Below are positions 35,598 to 44,191 of a stretch of 64,000 nucleotides of DNA, one piece after another. Source of the stretch: Ketobacter sp. (lineage in GTDB: Bacteria; Pseudomonadota; Gammaproteobacteria; Pseudomonadales; Ketobacteraceae); the NCBI RefSeq assembly GCF_003671495.1, contig NZ_RCHN01000043.1, forward strand, positions 124,001 to 188,000, in the 5' to 3' direction. The notes below the pieces were generated by a model. That model saw nothing but the letters and a program-made list of their open reading frames with translations, had not been told where the DNA came from and made no database searches. The position numbers and the translations under genes were made by a program. Positions within the stretch are counted from its first letter, which is position 1. The number at the start of each line of letters is the position of its first letter.

Positions 35598-35611
35598 CAA
35601 ACAGCGGTCCT

Positions 35612-38491
35612 TCAGATCAAACCGTTCAGCAGGGAATCGGTGTAATCACGACGGCGCTGGGCTTCCACCGCCGGGTCCAGTTCCACGACTTTCTCATCCG
35701 GAGTGACCTTGAACAGGGGTTGCCCCTGCTTGACGATGGAACCGTCGGTGTTCTCCAGCAGAATCTTGTCGATGGTACAGGCGAACGGCGCCACCACCTT
35801 GTTGAACATCTTCATGACTTCGATGATGTAGATGGGCTGACCGGCTTCCACATGGGCACCTTCTTCCACAAACGGAGGGGCTCCCGGTACTTCGCGGCCG
35901 TAGAACATACCACCGCTCACCGCCACGATCTCGTCCGCTTTGGTGGCCGGGGGTGGCACCAACACTTTCATCATGCGACCCTGCAGGGCTTCGTCATGCA
36001 GTTCTTCCGGGATGTAGACGGTCAGGTCGTCGTTCACCTTGAGGTCGTAGAAGCCCACCTGATTGGCCAGTTTGGGCAGCGCGGAAACCACTTCCATACC
36101 CGCCTGGAAGCCCAGGTGAGCCGCTTGCACCTGAGTCCAGGTATCGGCGTCCAGACCACCCTGTGGGGTGGATTCCGCCAGCAGGGCATTCAGTTGTACC
36201 CAGTCGGACTGGCCCAGCTTGGCCTCCAGGTCACGATAGAATTGCAGGCCTTTCTGCAGCACCTCGTTGTCGTGTTTCCAGATGCACTCAGCGGCCGGCA
36301 GGTCAGCACGGTAATCCATGTTCAGGTAGTGGTAGGTTTCATCCAGCACCTGGATCGGGTTGCGGGTCCATACCACTTTATCGCCGTCGAACTTCACGTT
36401 GGCTTTGTTCAGGCTTACCCAACCAGAGAAAATGTGCGGATCGCGGGTCAGGATGTCCAGCGCCCGCAGCAACAGGGTGTGCTTGCGCTCCATGGCGGCA
36501 TCAATGGCCTGCATGGCAGATTGCAGCGCTTCGCCGGCACCGTGGGCTTCGGCGATCTGCTTTTTGTAGATACCCTTGGCATGGTTAAAGGCGTACTCCA
36601 GGTCGAAATCGGAGATCGCAGCCTTCAGCTTGCCCACCAACGTCAGATAGGGCATGACGAACTTGGTGGTGGATTTCGCGTGTACGTTCTCGGCCAGGAA
36701 CCAATGCACCAGCCCGTAATGGAACTGCAGGTTAGTGGCCAGGTTTTCCCCGCTCATTTTGGTACGACGCAGCAGCTCCGCCATTTCCTCGTAGCTGTGC
36801 TTGCGGTTTTGACCCACGGACAACAACAGGGCGATGTTACTGTCATAAGCACCGGCCAGGTGATACTTGATGAACTGGTTGGTGTCCGGATTACGGGCGC
36901 TGATGCCCTGGTCGTCACGGATCTCGTTTTCGATGGGGCTGGACCAGTATTCGATGATGCCGCCGGCGTGGGGTTTCAACGCCGCATTAGTGGCATTCAA
37001 ACGGGCTTCCACCGACGCGCGCTCACGGGGGATACGCTCCGGCTTGGGCAACTTCTTGCCGTGACGGGCCAACAGGGTCATGGCCTCCACCAGGGAGTCC
37101 ACCAGCAGGAAATCGTTGGGGTCTTCGGGATTCACAAACTTCAAGGTGTAACACAGTTCGGAAACACGGTGCTCCACCTGAATCCGGGTGTTCATCTCCA
37201 TGAAGAAGTGGCTGTCTTTGTCCACGATACACTCGAAGGTGGACACCGAATCCAGGCCCACCGCCAGCCCGAAGCGCTCGGATTCCTGCTCCATGCGCTG
37301 CAGAATGGACAGATCGGTTTTGAGGGCTTCCACTTCACCGGTTTTGCCGGCCGCTTCTGCAGCCGCAATGGCTTCTTCCAGCATTTCACTGGTGTTGGAA
37401 ATTTCCAGCAGTTTCTGTTCGTGCATCTGCAGGGAACAGTCGCGGGCACCCAGGGTGGTGCACCATTCACCGTTACCGATCACCTGGATTTCCTGGTGAC
37501 GGGTGGTTTCGATGTTCAGCTCGATCAACACGTTCTTGTTGTCGCCCACACCGGTGGTTTTCACTTCCTGCAGGATCTCGATCAGCTTTTCAGCTGCAAT
37601 GGAGGACGCTTTCTGGATGCGTGCATCCAGATCCCCTTCAAAGGCGGCCGGGGATTGCAGGATACGCTGGCCTTTACCGCCACCGCCGCCGATGGCCTTC
37701 AGGCGCACCCGGTTCTCGGGGTAACGACCGAATACTTCCGCCACCCGGGTGATCGCCTCGGCGCAGATTTCATCGGTGGTGATGATGTCCATGGATTTGG
37801 CATAGGAGGCGTTCAGCACCGCGTCGGCGGCGTCTTCCAGGGCCACGCTTTCCTCCCAGTTGGCGGCGTCTACGTCCAGGCCTTTCTCTGCTGCCAGGGC
37901 TTTCAGGCCGGCGCGATCACCGACTTTGCGGATCAGGGTCAGGCTGGTGAGGTTGTCGATACCGGGGGTGGTGGAAACATCGTTCAACAACGCAGTCCGC
38001 TTGGCTTCGTCCTTGGCGCCGGCGCCACGCACGGTGCCGGAGCAGGGGCCAATGAAGTTCAAACCGGCTTTCTCCAGCGCACTGACCAGCGCTTCGTCTT
38101 CCGCCATGAAACCGTAACCGGCGAAAATGGAGTCGTGTCCGTTTTCCTTGGCAATGCTGATGATCTGCTGGATGCGCTGGGTACGCTCATCCTTGTCCAT
38201 ACCGGTGTAATCGGGCACCCGGTGCACGCGATCCGGGTTTTTAATCTGACGCAGTTCCGGGGCCAGGGCGTTGTTGTAGGTGATGGAGTCCTTCTCGGAC
38301 AGCAGAATACCGTAATCGGTAATGCCCATCTCTTCCCACACATCCATCACTTCCTTCCGGATCGGACCACGACAGATGATGAGGGGTTTCATATCGCTGC
38401 AATCAAACTGGCTGACCCACGCAGAATCGGTGGGCTTGCGGCGGCGGTCTTTGTTCACCAGAGGATTGTTGGTGTAGTTTTCGTTGCTCAT
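35612..38491 (-). CDS. Acyl-CoA carboxylase, fused biotin carboxylase and biotin carrier
   Basis: 959 residues. The N-terminal two thirds is a biotin carboxylase: GPCSGTVRGAGAKDEAKR, ATP-grasp loop KAIGGGGGKGQRIL, and EMNTRIQVEHRVSEL. The last ~75 residues are a biotinyl domain with the target Lys894 in EVMKMF. The region between is longer than in usual alpha subunits (~660 residues), and the order of the N-terminal landmarks is diverged, with a ~30-residue extension. It carboxylates an acyl-CoA with its beta partner encoded just upstream. Substrate (acetyl-, propionyl- or a longer acyl-CoA) cannot be decided here. Confidence 0.88.
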   Translation of the reverse strand: MSNENYTNNPLVNKDRRRKPTDSAWVSQFDCSDMKPLIICRGPIRKEVMDVWEEMGITDYGILLSEKDSITYNNALAPELRQIKNPDRVHRVPDYTGMDKDERTQRIQQIISIAKENGHDSIFAGYGFMAEDEALVSALEKAGLNFIGPCSGTVRGAGAKDEAKRTALLNDVSTTPGIDNLTSLTLIRKVGDRAGLKALAAEKGLDVDAANWEESVALEDAADAVLNASYAKSMDIITTDEICAEAITRVAEVFGRYPENRVRLKAIGGGGGKGQRILQSPAAFEGDLDARIQKASSIAAEKLIEILQEVKTTGVGDNKNVLIELNIETTRHQEIQVIGNGEWCTTLGARDCSLQMHEQKLLEISNTSEMLEEAIAAAEAAGKTGEVEALKTDLSILQRMEQESERFGLAVGLDSVSTFECIVDKDSHFFMEMNTRIQVEHRVSELCYTLKFVNPEDPNDFLLVDSLVEAMTLLARHGKKLPKPERIPRERASVEARLNATNAALKPHAGGIIEYWSSPIENEIRDDQGISARNPDTNQFIKYHLAGAYDSNIALLLSVGQNRKHSYEEMAELLRRTKMSGENLATNLQFHYGLVHWFLAENVHAKSTTKFVMPYLTLVGKLKAAISDFDLEYAFNHAKGIYKKQIAEAHGAGEALQSAMQAIDAAMERKHTLLLRALDILTRDPHIFSGWVSLNKANVKFDGDKVVWTRNPIQVLDETYHYLNMDYRADLPAAECIWKHDNEVLQKGLQFYRDLEAKLGQSDWVQLNALLAESTPQGGLDADTWTQVQAAHLGFQAGMEVVSALPKLANQVGFYDLKVNDDLTVYIPEELHDEALQGRMMKVLVPPPATKADEIVAVSGGMFYGREVPGAPPFVEEGAHVEAGQPIYIIEVMKMFNKVVAPFACTIDKILLENTDGSIVKQGQPLFKVTPDEKVVELDPAVEAQRRRDYTDSLLNGLI

Positions 38492-38537
38492 CTTCTAAAT
38501 CCTATAAATTCTCTTCTACCTGTTTGCAGGCGGCCGA

Positions 38538-40265
38538 TTAATGGAATTCGCGTTGCACGCCGCCCATGGGCTTGGCTTCATAATGACGCAACAGGAAGTT
38601 GAGATTCTGGGCCAGACTGGAGCGCAGGTCGTACGGCATAACCAGTTGCGAGATGGAACCCAGGCTCAAGGCCTCTTTCGGGTTCATCAGGGCTTTTTCG
38701 TATTTCTGGTTATACATGGCTTCCTGCTGCTTGACCCACTCGGCCACTTCCACCTGAGCCTGCTCTTTGGCCTGGGCTTCGGTGCCGCCGGCGGCCAGCA
38801 ACTGGGTAGTGCGCTCGGCAATTTTGCCTTTCACCGCTGCCCGCACCGCCGCCAGCTCTTTCTTGTAAACGAACTCTTTACCGGCGTTACCCATTACCGC
38901 CAGGCGGGTGGTGGGCAGAGCCAGCACCACGTCCGCACCGGTGGCGTAGCTGTTGAAGGCCGCGTAGGCGCCACCGAAGGCGTTGCGCACGATCAGCAGG
39001 ATGCGGGGCGTACGCAGGTCGATGATGGAGTCCAGCATGGCGCGTCCGGCCTGTACGATACCGTTGCGTTCCTGGTCGGTACCGGGCAGGAAGCCGGTGG
39101 TGTCTTCGATGAAGACAACGGGGATGTTATAGACGTTACAGAAGCGGATGAAACGGGCGTTCTTGTAAGACGCCGCGATATCAATCTGGCCGGAGGCCAC
39201 CGCACTGTTGTTGGCCACGATGCCCACCACGTTGCCACCCATCCGGCCGAAGGCGCAGATGGTGTTCTGGGCACGGTCGGGTTGGAATTCAGTGTAGTCG
39301 CCGTGATCGCAGATCTGCTGGATCAGGATGCGGATATCAATGGGGGTGTTGTAACCGGAAGGTGAGTTGAAGGCCTTCTTGAACAGGATGTCCGCGTCCC
39401 AGGTTTTACGGTCCAGGGGATCGGAGGTTTCCAGGTAGGGCGCCATGGAGCTGTTGTTGTCCGGGAAGTAGCGCAGCAGTTCTTTGGCCTTGCGCAGGGC
39501 AGACACTTCGTCGGGCACCACAAAATCGGTGACACCGGACTGGCCGTGAACACCGGGGCCACCCAGCTCGTCAGCGGTCACGTCTTCGCCCAGCACCGAT
39601 TTCACAACGCCGGGGCCGGTCAGACCGTAGAAGGTATCCTGGGGCTGGATCATGAAGCTGCCCTGACGGGGCAGGTAGGCACCACCACCGGCGTTATAGC
39701 CGAACATGCACATGATGCTGGGCACCACACCGCTGATTTTGCGCAGGGCGGTGAAGGCTTCGGCGTATCCGTCCAGGCCACCCACACCGGCCGGTACGAA
39801 GGCACCGGCGGAGTCGTTCATGCCGATCAGGGGAATGCCCCGCTCACCGGCCATTTTGATCAGGCTGGCCAGCTTGCGGCCGTTGGTGGCGTCCATGGAG
39901 CCGGCGCGGACGGTGAAGTCATGGCCGTACAGGGCCACATCACGACCGTCGATGTTGACGATGGCGGTGACGATGGAGGCACCGTCCAGGTTCTTGCCCC
40001 AGTTCTGGTACAGCACGATGGGATCTTTGTCGGTGAGGACTCGAATCCGTTCCCACACAGTCATCCGTTTTTTCAGATGCTGCTTCTCAATGGCTTTGAC
40101 CCCGGCAGCGGTCTCGGGACGCTGCATGATCTCCCAGCCTTCTTTCAGGGATTCTTCATAGATACCGGGTTCCCGGGCAATCTCGCCGGGAATTTTGAAT
40201 TCTTTGGTTTCCGGTTCGTGAAAGGGGTTTTCCAATGATGGAACAAGCTTCTTCTGTATTCCCAT
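38538..40265 (-). CDS. Acyl-CoA carboxylase carboxyltransferase subunit
   Basis: 575 residues from the ATG at 40265; the longer reading adds a basic, non-family N-terminus. Crotonase-like carboxyltransferase halves are visible: [34 protein letters not shown] and [20 protein letters not shown] in the first, and [22 protein letters not shown] with [19 protein letters not shown] and [20 protein letters not shown] in the second. It transfers CO2 from carboxybiotin to an acyl-CoA. First gene of a three-gene operon with the biotin carboxylase and a thioesterase. Confidence 0.88.
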   Translation of the reverse strand: MGIQKKLVPSLENPFHEPETKEFKIPGEIAREPGIYEESLKEGWEIMQRPETAAGVKAIEKQHLKKRMTVWERIRVLTDKDPIVLYQNWGKNLDGASIVTAIVNIDGRDVALYGHDFTVRAGSMDATNGRKLASLIKMAGERGIPLIGMNDSAGAFVPAGVGGLDGYAEAFTALRKISGVVPSIMCMFGYNAGGGAYLPRQGSFMIQPQDTFYGLTGPGVVKSVLGEDVTADELGGPGVHGQSGVTDFVVPDEVSALRKAKELLRYFPDNNSSMAPYLETSDPLDRKTWDADILFKKAFNSPSGYNTPIDIRILIQQICDHGDYTEFQPDRAQNTICAFGRMGGNVVGIVANNSAVASGQIDIAASYKNARFIRFCNVYNIPVVFIEDTTGFLPGTDQERNGIVQAGRAMLDSIIDLRTPRILLIVRNAFGGAYAAFNSYATGADVVLALPTTRLAVMGNAGKEFVYKKELAAVRAAVKGKIAERTTQLLAAGGTEAQAKEQAQVEVAEWVKQQEAMYNQKYEKALMNPKEALSLGSISQLVMPYDLRSSLAQNLNFLLRHYEAKPMGGVQREFH

Positions 40266-40662
40266 GCTGTTACACGCTCTTTGGTTGAATCGCTGGAACT
40301 GTTGGCGGCTTTTCAGCTGTCTTGGGCGAGGGATCACCTCAAGCCAAAACCGGGATAGCAGAAAAACCTATTTAAGATCAGCGAGTTGTGTGCCGATATT
40401 AAAAATCTGTATCTTGAGGGTGCTGCATTATTCAATCGTGCGACCGCTGAGTCAATCACCTTAACGCTCATTCACATTGATGAAAAACAACACGGATGTC
40501 ACTGGACATGCGAAATGGAGGCTGCTCAATACCCTATTGAATTTACGGGCATTTTACGTCACCCCAAGCCCCCCCAAGGACAAAAAGGGCCGCCATTATC
40601 CCACAGTTAACCGCCATTTTCAGCTTTGGATTTTCGCCGCCCGAAGCCCCATAATCCGCGCC
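40266..40662. other. 397-bp divergent gap between carboxylase operon and rsmE
   Basis: More AT-rich than its neighbours. Short open frames here have no family look and no ribosome site. TTGGAT, 18 bases, CATAAT (ending about 10 bases before the rsmE ATG) is a weak candidate promoter for rsmE. I see no conserved RNA or operator. Confidence 0.4.
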
Positions 40663-41385
40663 ATGAATGTGATCCTGATCCACCCCCGGGAGTGGGGACA
40701 AAATACCGCAAGCGGCCGCCTGGTGATCGCTGACCGGCGCCATCATCATCTCGTTTCGGTGATCAAACCCAAGCCCGGGGAATGGCTGCGGGTGGGGTTG
40801 CTGGGGGGGCCGCTGGGCATGGCCCGAGTGGTGACGCTGGACACCAACAGCGTGACCCTGGATATCACCCTGGACACCCCGCCTCCACCGCCGCTGCCGG
40901 TCACCTTGCTGCTGGCCCTGCCGCGCCCCAAAGTGCTACGTCGCACCCTGCAGGCGTGTACCACCCTGGGGGTGAAAGAAATCTTTCTGATCAACAGTTT
41001 CCGGGTGGAAAAGAGCTATTGGCAGACACCGTTCCTGCAGCAACAGGCGCTGCAGGAAACCTTGCTGCTGGGGCTGGAACAGGCCCGGGACAGCGTGTTA
41101 CCCCAGGTGCATCTGCGGCAGCGTTTCAAGCCGTTTGTGGAGGACGAACTGCCGGCACTGGTGACGGGCAAACCGGCCTGGCTTGCCCACCCCACGGCGG
41201 ACGCCGGCCCCTGCCCCAGCGGGGTCACCGCCCCCTGTCTGTTGGCGGTGGGCCCGGAGGGGGGCTTTATACCCTATGAAGTGGAACAGCTGCAGCGGGC
41301 GGGGTTTGCATGCATCAGCCTGGGGCCCAGAATCCTGAAGGTGGAGACTGCGGTGCCGGCCCTGTTGGGGAAACTTTTTCTGTAA
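40663..41385 (+). CDS. rsmE: 16S rRNA m3U1498 methyltransferase RsmE
   Basis: 240 residues from the ATG at 40663, which gives the family start MNVILIHPREW. N-terminal PUA-like domain, then the SPOUT (trefoil knot) methyltransferase domain: LLALPRPKVLRRTLQACTTLGVKEI, and the SAM-binding knot VGPEGGFIPYEVEQL with LGPRILKVETAVPALL. It methylates U1498 of 16S rRNA. N-terminal variation (HHHLVSVIK for the usual HL.VLR) is within family range. Confidence 0.93.
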   Translation: MNVILIHPREWGQNTASGRLVIADRRHHHLVSVIKPKPGEWLRVGLLGGPLGMARVVTLDTNSVTLDITLDTPPPPPLPVTLLLALPRPKVLRRTLQACTTLGVKEIFLINSFRVEKSYWQTPFLQQQALQETLLLGLEQARDSVLPQVHLRQRFKPFVEDELPALVTGKPAWLAHPTADAGPCPSGVTAPCLLAVGPEGGFIPYEVEQLQRAGFACISLGPRILKVETAVPALLGKLFL

Positions 41386-41433
41386 CAATTTTTTAGCGGG
41401 AGCCGGTTCAAGCGGCCCGGCTCACACCGTATC

Positions 41434-43464
41434 TTATACCTTAAAGGCACCCAGGATGCTTTTCAGCTGGCTGGCCTCCAGGGCCATTGCCTCGCTGGCC
41501 TGGGCGGTGGCTTCCGCCTGTCGGGTGGCCTGATCGCCGGAATCCCGGATGTCGTGGATGTTCTGGTCGATTTCATGGGCCACCTGGGCCTGCTGATTGA
41601 CCGACAGCGCAATCTGGCTGGTCATCTCCACCACGCTGGCCAGGTCCTGCCGGATTTCATCGAACACCGCCCCTACCGCCCGGGAATCCTCCACCGTGCC
41701 CGCGGCCACCTCACTGCTGTGGGCCATGGCGCCCACCGCCTGCTCGATCTTTTTCAGGAAGTTGTCGATGATGGCTTCGATATTGCCGGTGGAATCCTGG
41801 GTGCGCTGGGACAGGGAACGCACTTCATCGGCCACCACTGCAAAGCCCCGCCCCTGTTCACCGGCGCGGGCAGCCTCAATGGCCGCATTCAGGGCCAACA
41901 GGTTGGTCTGGGCCGCAATGGATTTGATCTCATCAATCACCTGGGCGATCTTCTGGCTGTCCTGGGCCAACTCGTTGATGGTGGTGCTGGTCAGCCCGAT
42001 GTCCTCAGACAGCGAGTTCACCTGACGCAGGGTCTCCCCCACCTGCTCACTGCCACGACGGGCCTTGTCACTGGTGGAAGCCACCAGATCCTCCGCCCGC
42101 TTGGAATAGTCCGCCACCCCTTGCACGGTGTTGGTCAATTCACTGATGGCCGCCGCCACCTGTTGGGTGCGCTGGGTTTGCGCCGCCATGCCGGAACTGC
42201 TGTCCCGGGAATAGCCTTTCACGTTCTGCGCCAGCTCGGTGACCTGGTCGGCACTGGCGGATACATGGGTCACCAGCTCCCGCACCCGCTCGGTACTGAG
42301 GTTGAAGCGCATGATGAGGCGGCCCATCTCATCATTACTGCGTTGCTCCAGGCGCACGGTCATGTCCCCTTCCGCCATCCGCGCCGCTGCACCGCGCACC
42401 TGCTCGATGGCATCATTGAGGGACACATAAAAGGCGCTGTAGGCATAGGCGGTGATCAGCAACAACGCCACCAACGCCACCACAATCCGCACTGTACCGG
42501 CCCACAGGGCGCGTTTTTTGTCTTCAATTTTGAGTTCGGCTCCGGTCAGCAGTAGCTGACTGAACACCTGTTGCTGCTGGATGAATTGGGTCAGCTGCTC
42601 GAAGTACTCGCGCCAGCCCAGCTCAAAGGTGGTGGCCAGCAGGACATTCTCATCCACAAAACGCCGCTCCGCCTGCAGCACCTGCTCCAGGTTGGCCAAT
42701 TCCGCCTCCAGCGTCGAGCCGGCCGCGCCGGGCAGCGCGTTGGCGAAGGTCAGCGGAAACTCCTGGCGGAACAGGTCCAGGTTACCCAGGGCTTTTTCCA
42801 GGGCCTCCAGGGTGTAACCATCCAGATAGGTGTAGGTCAGGCCATAGGCGCCGATGGCGCGCAGCCGGCTGTTGATGTCATTCAATCGGGCCAGGTGCCG
42901 GGTCAGCAGGTCCAGCATGCCCAGCACACTTTTGTCGCTTTCCAGGTTCAAGCCGCTGGTCTCAAACACGGTTTTGATCAGGGTCTGCAGCTTACCGGTT
43001 GGGCCAGCCATGGCCAGATAGGTGAATTCCGGCCCCTCCTCGTTGTTGACACCCACCGCCGCCAGACCCGCGGCTTCCCGGCGAATCTCACTGAGCCGGG
43101 CGCGGAAGTCCGCATCCTCGGCCAGCGGGCCCGGACGCTCAAGTAACTGGTCAATGGCGTTCAACGCCTGTTCTGTCACCTTGTTCTCCAGGGACCGCAC
43201 AGCCGCTTCGCGATGGATGTTCGACACCACCCGCAGATCCCGCTGCTGCTCCAGCAGTCGTTTCACCGCCAGCATTTCGCCGATCAGTGCCAAGCCGTCC
43301 TGCTCACGCTCCGCATTATGAATTTCGATCAGGGAATCCCGCACCATCATGCCGCTGAAGGTCATCAGGGGTACGTAGAACAGCAAGCTGATGAGGATGA
43401 ATTTCTTGGCGAAACTGACCCGTGAGATCAGGGCAATACCCGGAGCCAACAGTGCGTGCATCAA
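41434..43464 (-). CDS. Methyl-accepting chemotaxis protein (NIT-like sensor)
   Basis: 676 residues. A first membrane helix (~residues 22-45) is followed by a ~290-residue periplasmic helical region with features of a nitrate/nitrite-type NIT sensor (LLEQQRDLRVVSNIHREAAVRSLE), a second helix (IVVALVALLLITAYAYSAFYV), a HAMP domain and the signalling domain with hairpin tip [38 protein letters not shown]. No C-terminal receptor pentapeptide. Ligand unknown. Confidence 0.9.
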   Translation of the reverse strand: MMHALLAPGIALISRVSFAKKFILISLLFYVPLMTFSGMMVRDSLIEIHNAEREQDGLALIGEMLAVKRLLEQQRDLRVVSNIHREAAVRSLENKVTEQALNAIDQLLERPGPLAEDADFRARLSEIRREAAGLAAVGVNNEEGPEFTYLAMAGPTGKLQTLIKTVFETSGLNLESDKSVLGMLDLLTRHLARLNDINSRLRAIGAYGLTYTYLDGYTLEALEKALGNLDLFRQEFPLTFANALPGAAGSTLEAELANLEQVLQAERRFVDENVLLATTFELGWREYFEQLTQFIQQQQVFSQLLLTGAELKIEDKKRALWAGTVRIVVALVALLLITAYAYSAFYVSLNDAIEQVRGAAARMAEGDMTVRLEQRSNDEMGRLIMRFNLSTERVRELVTHVSASADQVTELAQNVKGYSRDSSSGMAAQTQRTQQVAAAISELTNTVQGVADYSKRAEDLVASTSDKARRGSEQVGETLRQVNSLSEDIGLTSTTINELAQDSQKIAQVIDEIKSIAAQTNLLALNAAIEAARAGEQGRGFAVVADEVRSLSQRTQDSTGNIEAIIDNFLKKIEQAVGAMAHSSEVAAGTVEDSRAVGAVFDEIRQDLASVVEMTSQIALSVNQQAQVAHEIDQNIHDIRDSGDQATRQAEATAQASEAMALEASQLKSILGAFKV

Positions 43465-43606
43465 ACTACCTCAACTGTCTTTTGGAAAGTGTGACCATTT
43501 CAGTATAGACAGACAGGCCAGATTGACAGGCCGGCAAATACTTACGATGGCCGCGACGGCATGGTCTATCCTTTAACCCAGGGACGACAACAGCGGAGTA
43601 TCCATC

Positions 43607-43969
43607 ATGGATCTGAAAGAAAGCCTGGACATAGCGGAAAGCCTGCGGCGCCAGGCGCGGAAGGCGGTTTCCAAGTTCCAGTCAGAGCTGGACCTGAAAG
43701 GCGGGCTGGTGGACGCCATGCGCACCTACGGCGAAAGCGCACTCTATGGCCGCATCATGCTGGAACACCTGGAACTCATCTTCAACATGCTGGAGCAGGA
43801 AGATACGCAACAGGCTGAACAGGATCTGGCCCGCTACCTGAGTGAGCGCACCGAATTCCTCACCGGGATGAAGCCCTGGGTCCCCAGTTCCACCGACATC
43901 ATGGATAACCTGCTGAATATGGTGAACGCCACCGTCATCGCTGACCTGATCGAGGCCTTCAAAGAGTAA
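43607..43969 (+). CDS. Small helical protein of unknown function
   Basis: 120 residues, no signal peptide or membrane span, predicted almost all alpha-helix and acidic. Opening MDLKESLDIAESLRRQARKAV, later MRTYGESALYGRIMLEHLELIFNML. I do not recognise the family. The start at 43607 is the only ATG and has GGAG a few bases upstream. It diverges from the chemoreceptor gene across 142 bp. Confidence 0.6.
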   Translation: MDLKESLDIAESLRRQARKAVSKFQSELDLKGGLVDAMRTYGESALYGRIMLEHLELIFNMLEQEDTQQAEQDLARYLSERTEFLTGMKPWVPSSTDIMDNLLNMVNATVIADLIEAFKE

Positions 43970-44191
43970 GGCCTCGCCTGCCCCGGGGCCAGGGCCCCTG
44001 CTTTCTGCAATAAATTGTTTCACACCGTCACACTAATTTCCGTTATCCTCCTTCTCAAGACCAAATCTTGTAAAAACCGGCCACAATGGCTGGCTTTTAG
44101 GACAAGTTAGACGACTTTGACGTCCAATTTGCCCCTGACTAACAACAAAAACAGACACAAGCAGAGCCAATAAGAGTCAATCAGACTGACC

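Noticed and set aside
35720-38602. A 960-codon open frame on the plus strand across the biotin carboxylase gene
   Set aside because: It is the antisense of a clear carboxylase. Its composition (His/Gln/Gly/Val-rich, no domain) is what GC-rich codon use produces opposite a real gene.
40386-40610. 74-codon frame in the gap before rsmE
   Set aside because: No ribosome site, no family, and it overlaps the likely rsmE promoter region.
41394-41424. Hairpin GAGCCGG/CCGGCTC between rsmE and the chemoreceptor
   Set aside because: The T-run lies on the wrong side for the plus strand and no U-run follows on the minus strand. It is not called as a terminator.
43970-44010. GAGGCC/GGCCTC and GGGGC/GCCCC pairs after the small helical gene
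   Set aside because: Short, overlapping and GC-only pairings without a clear U-run; could be chance in GC-rich DNA.
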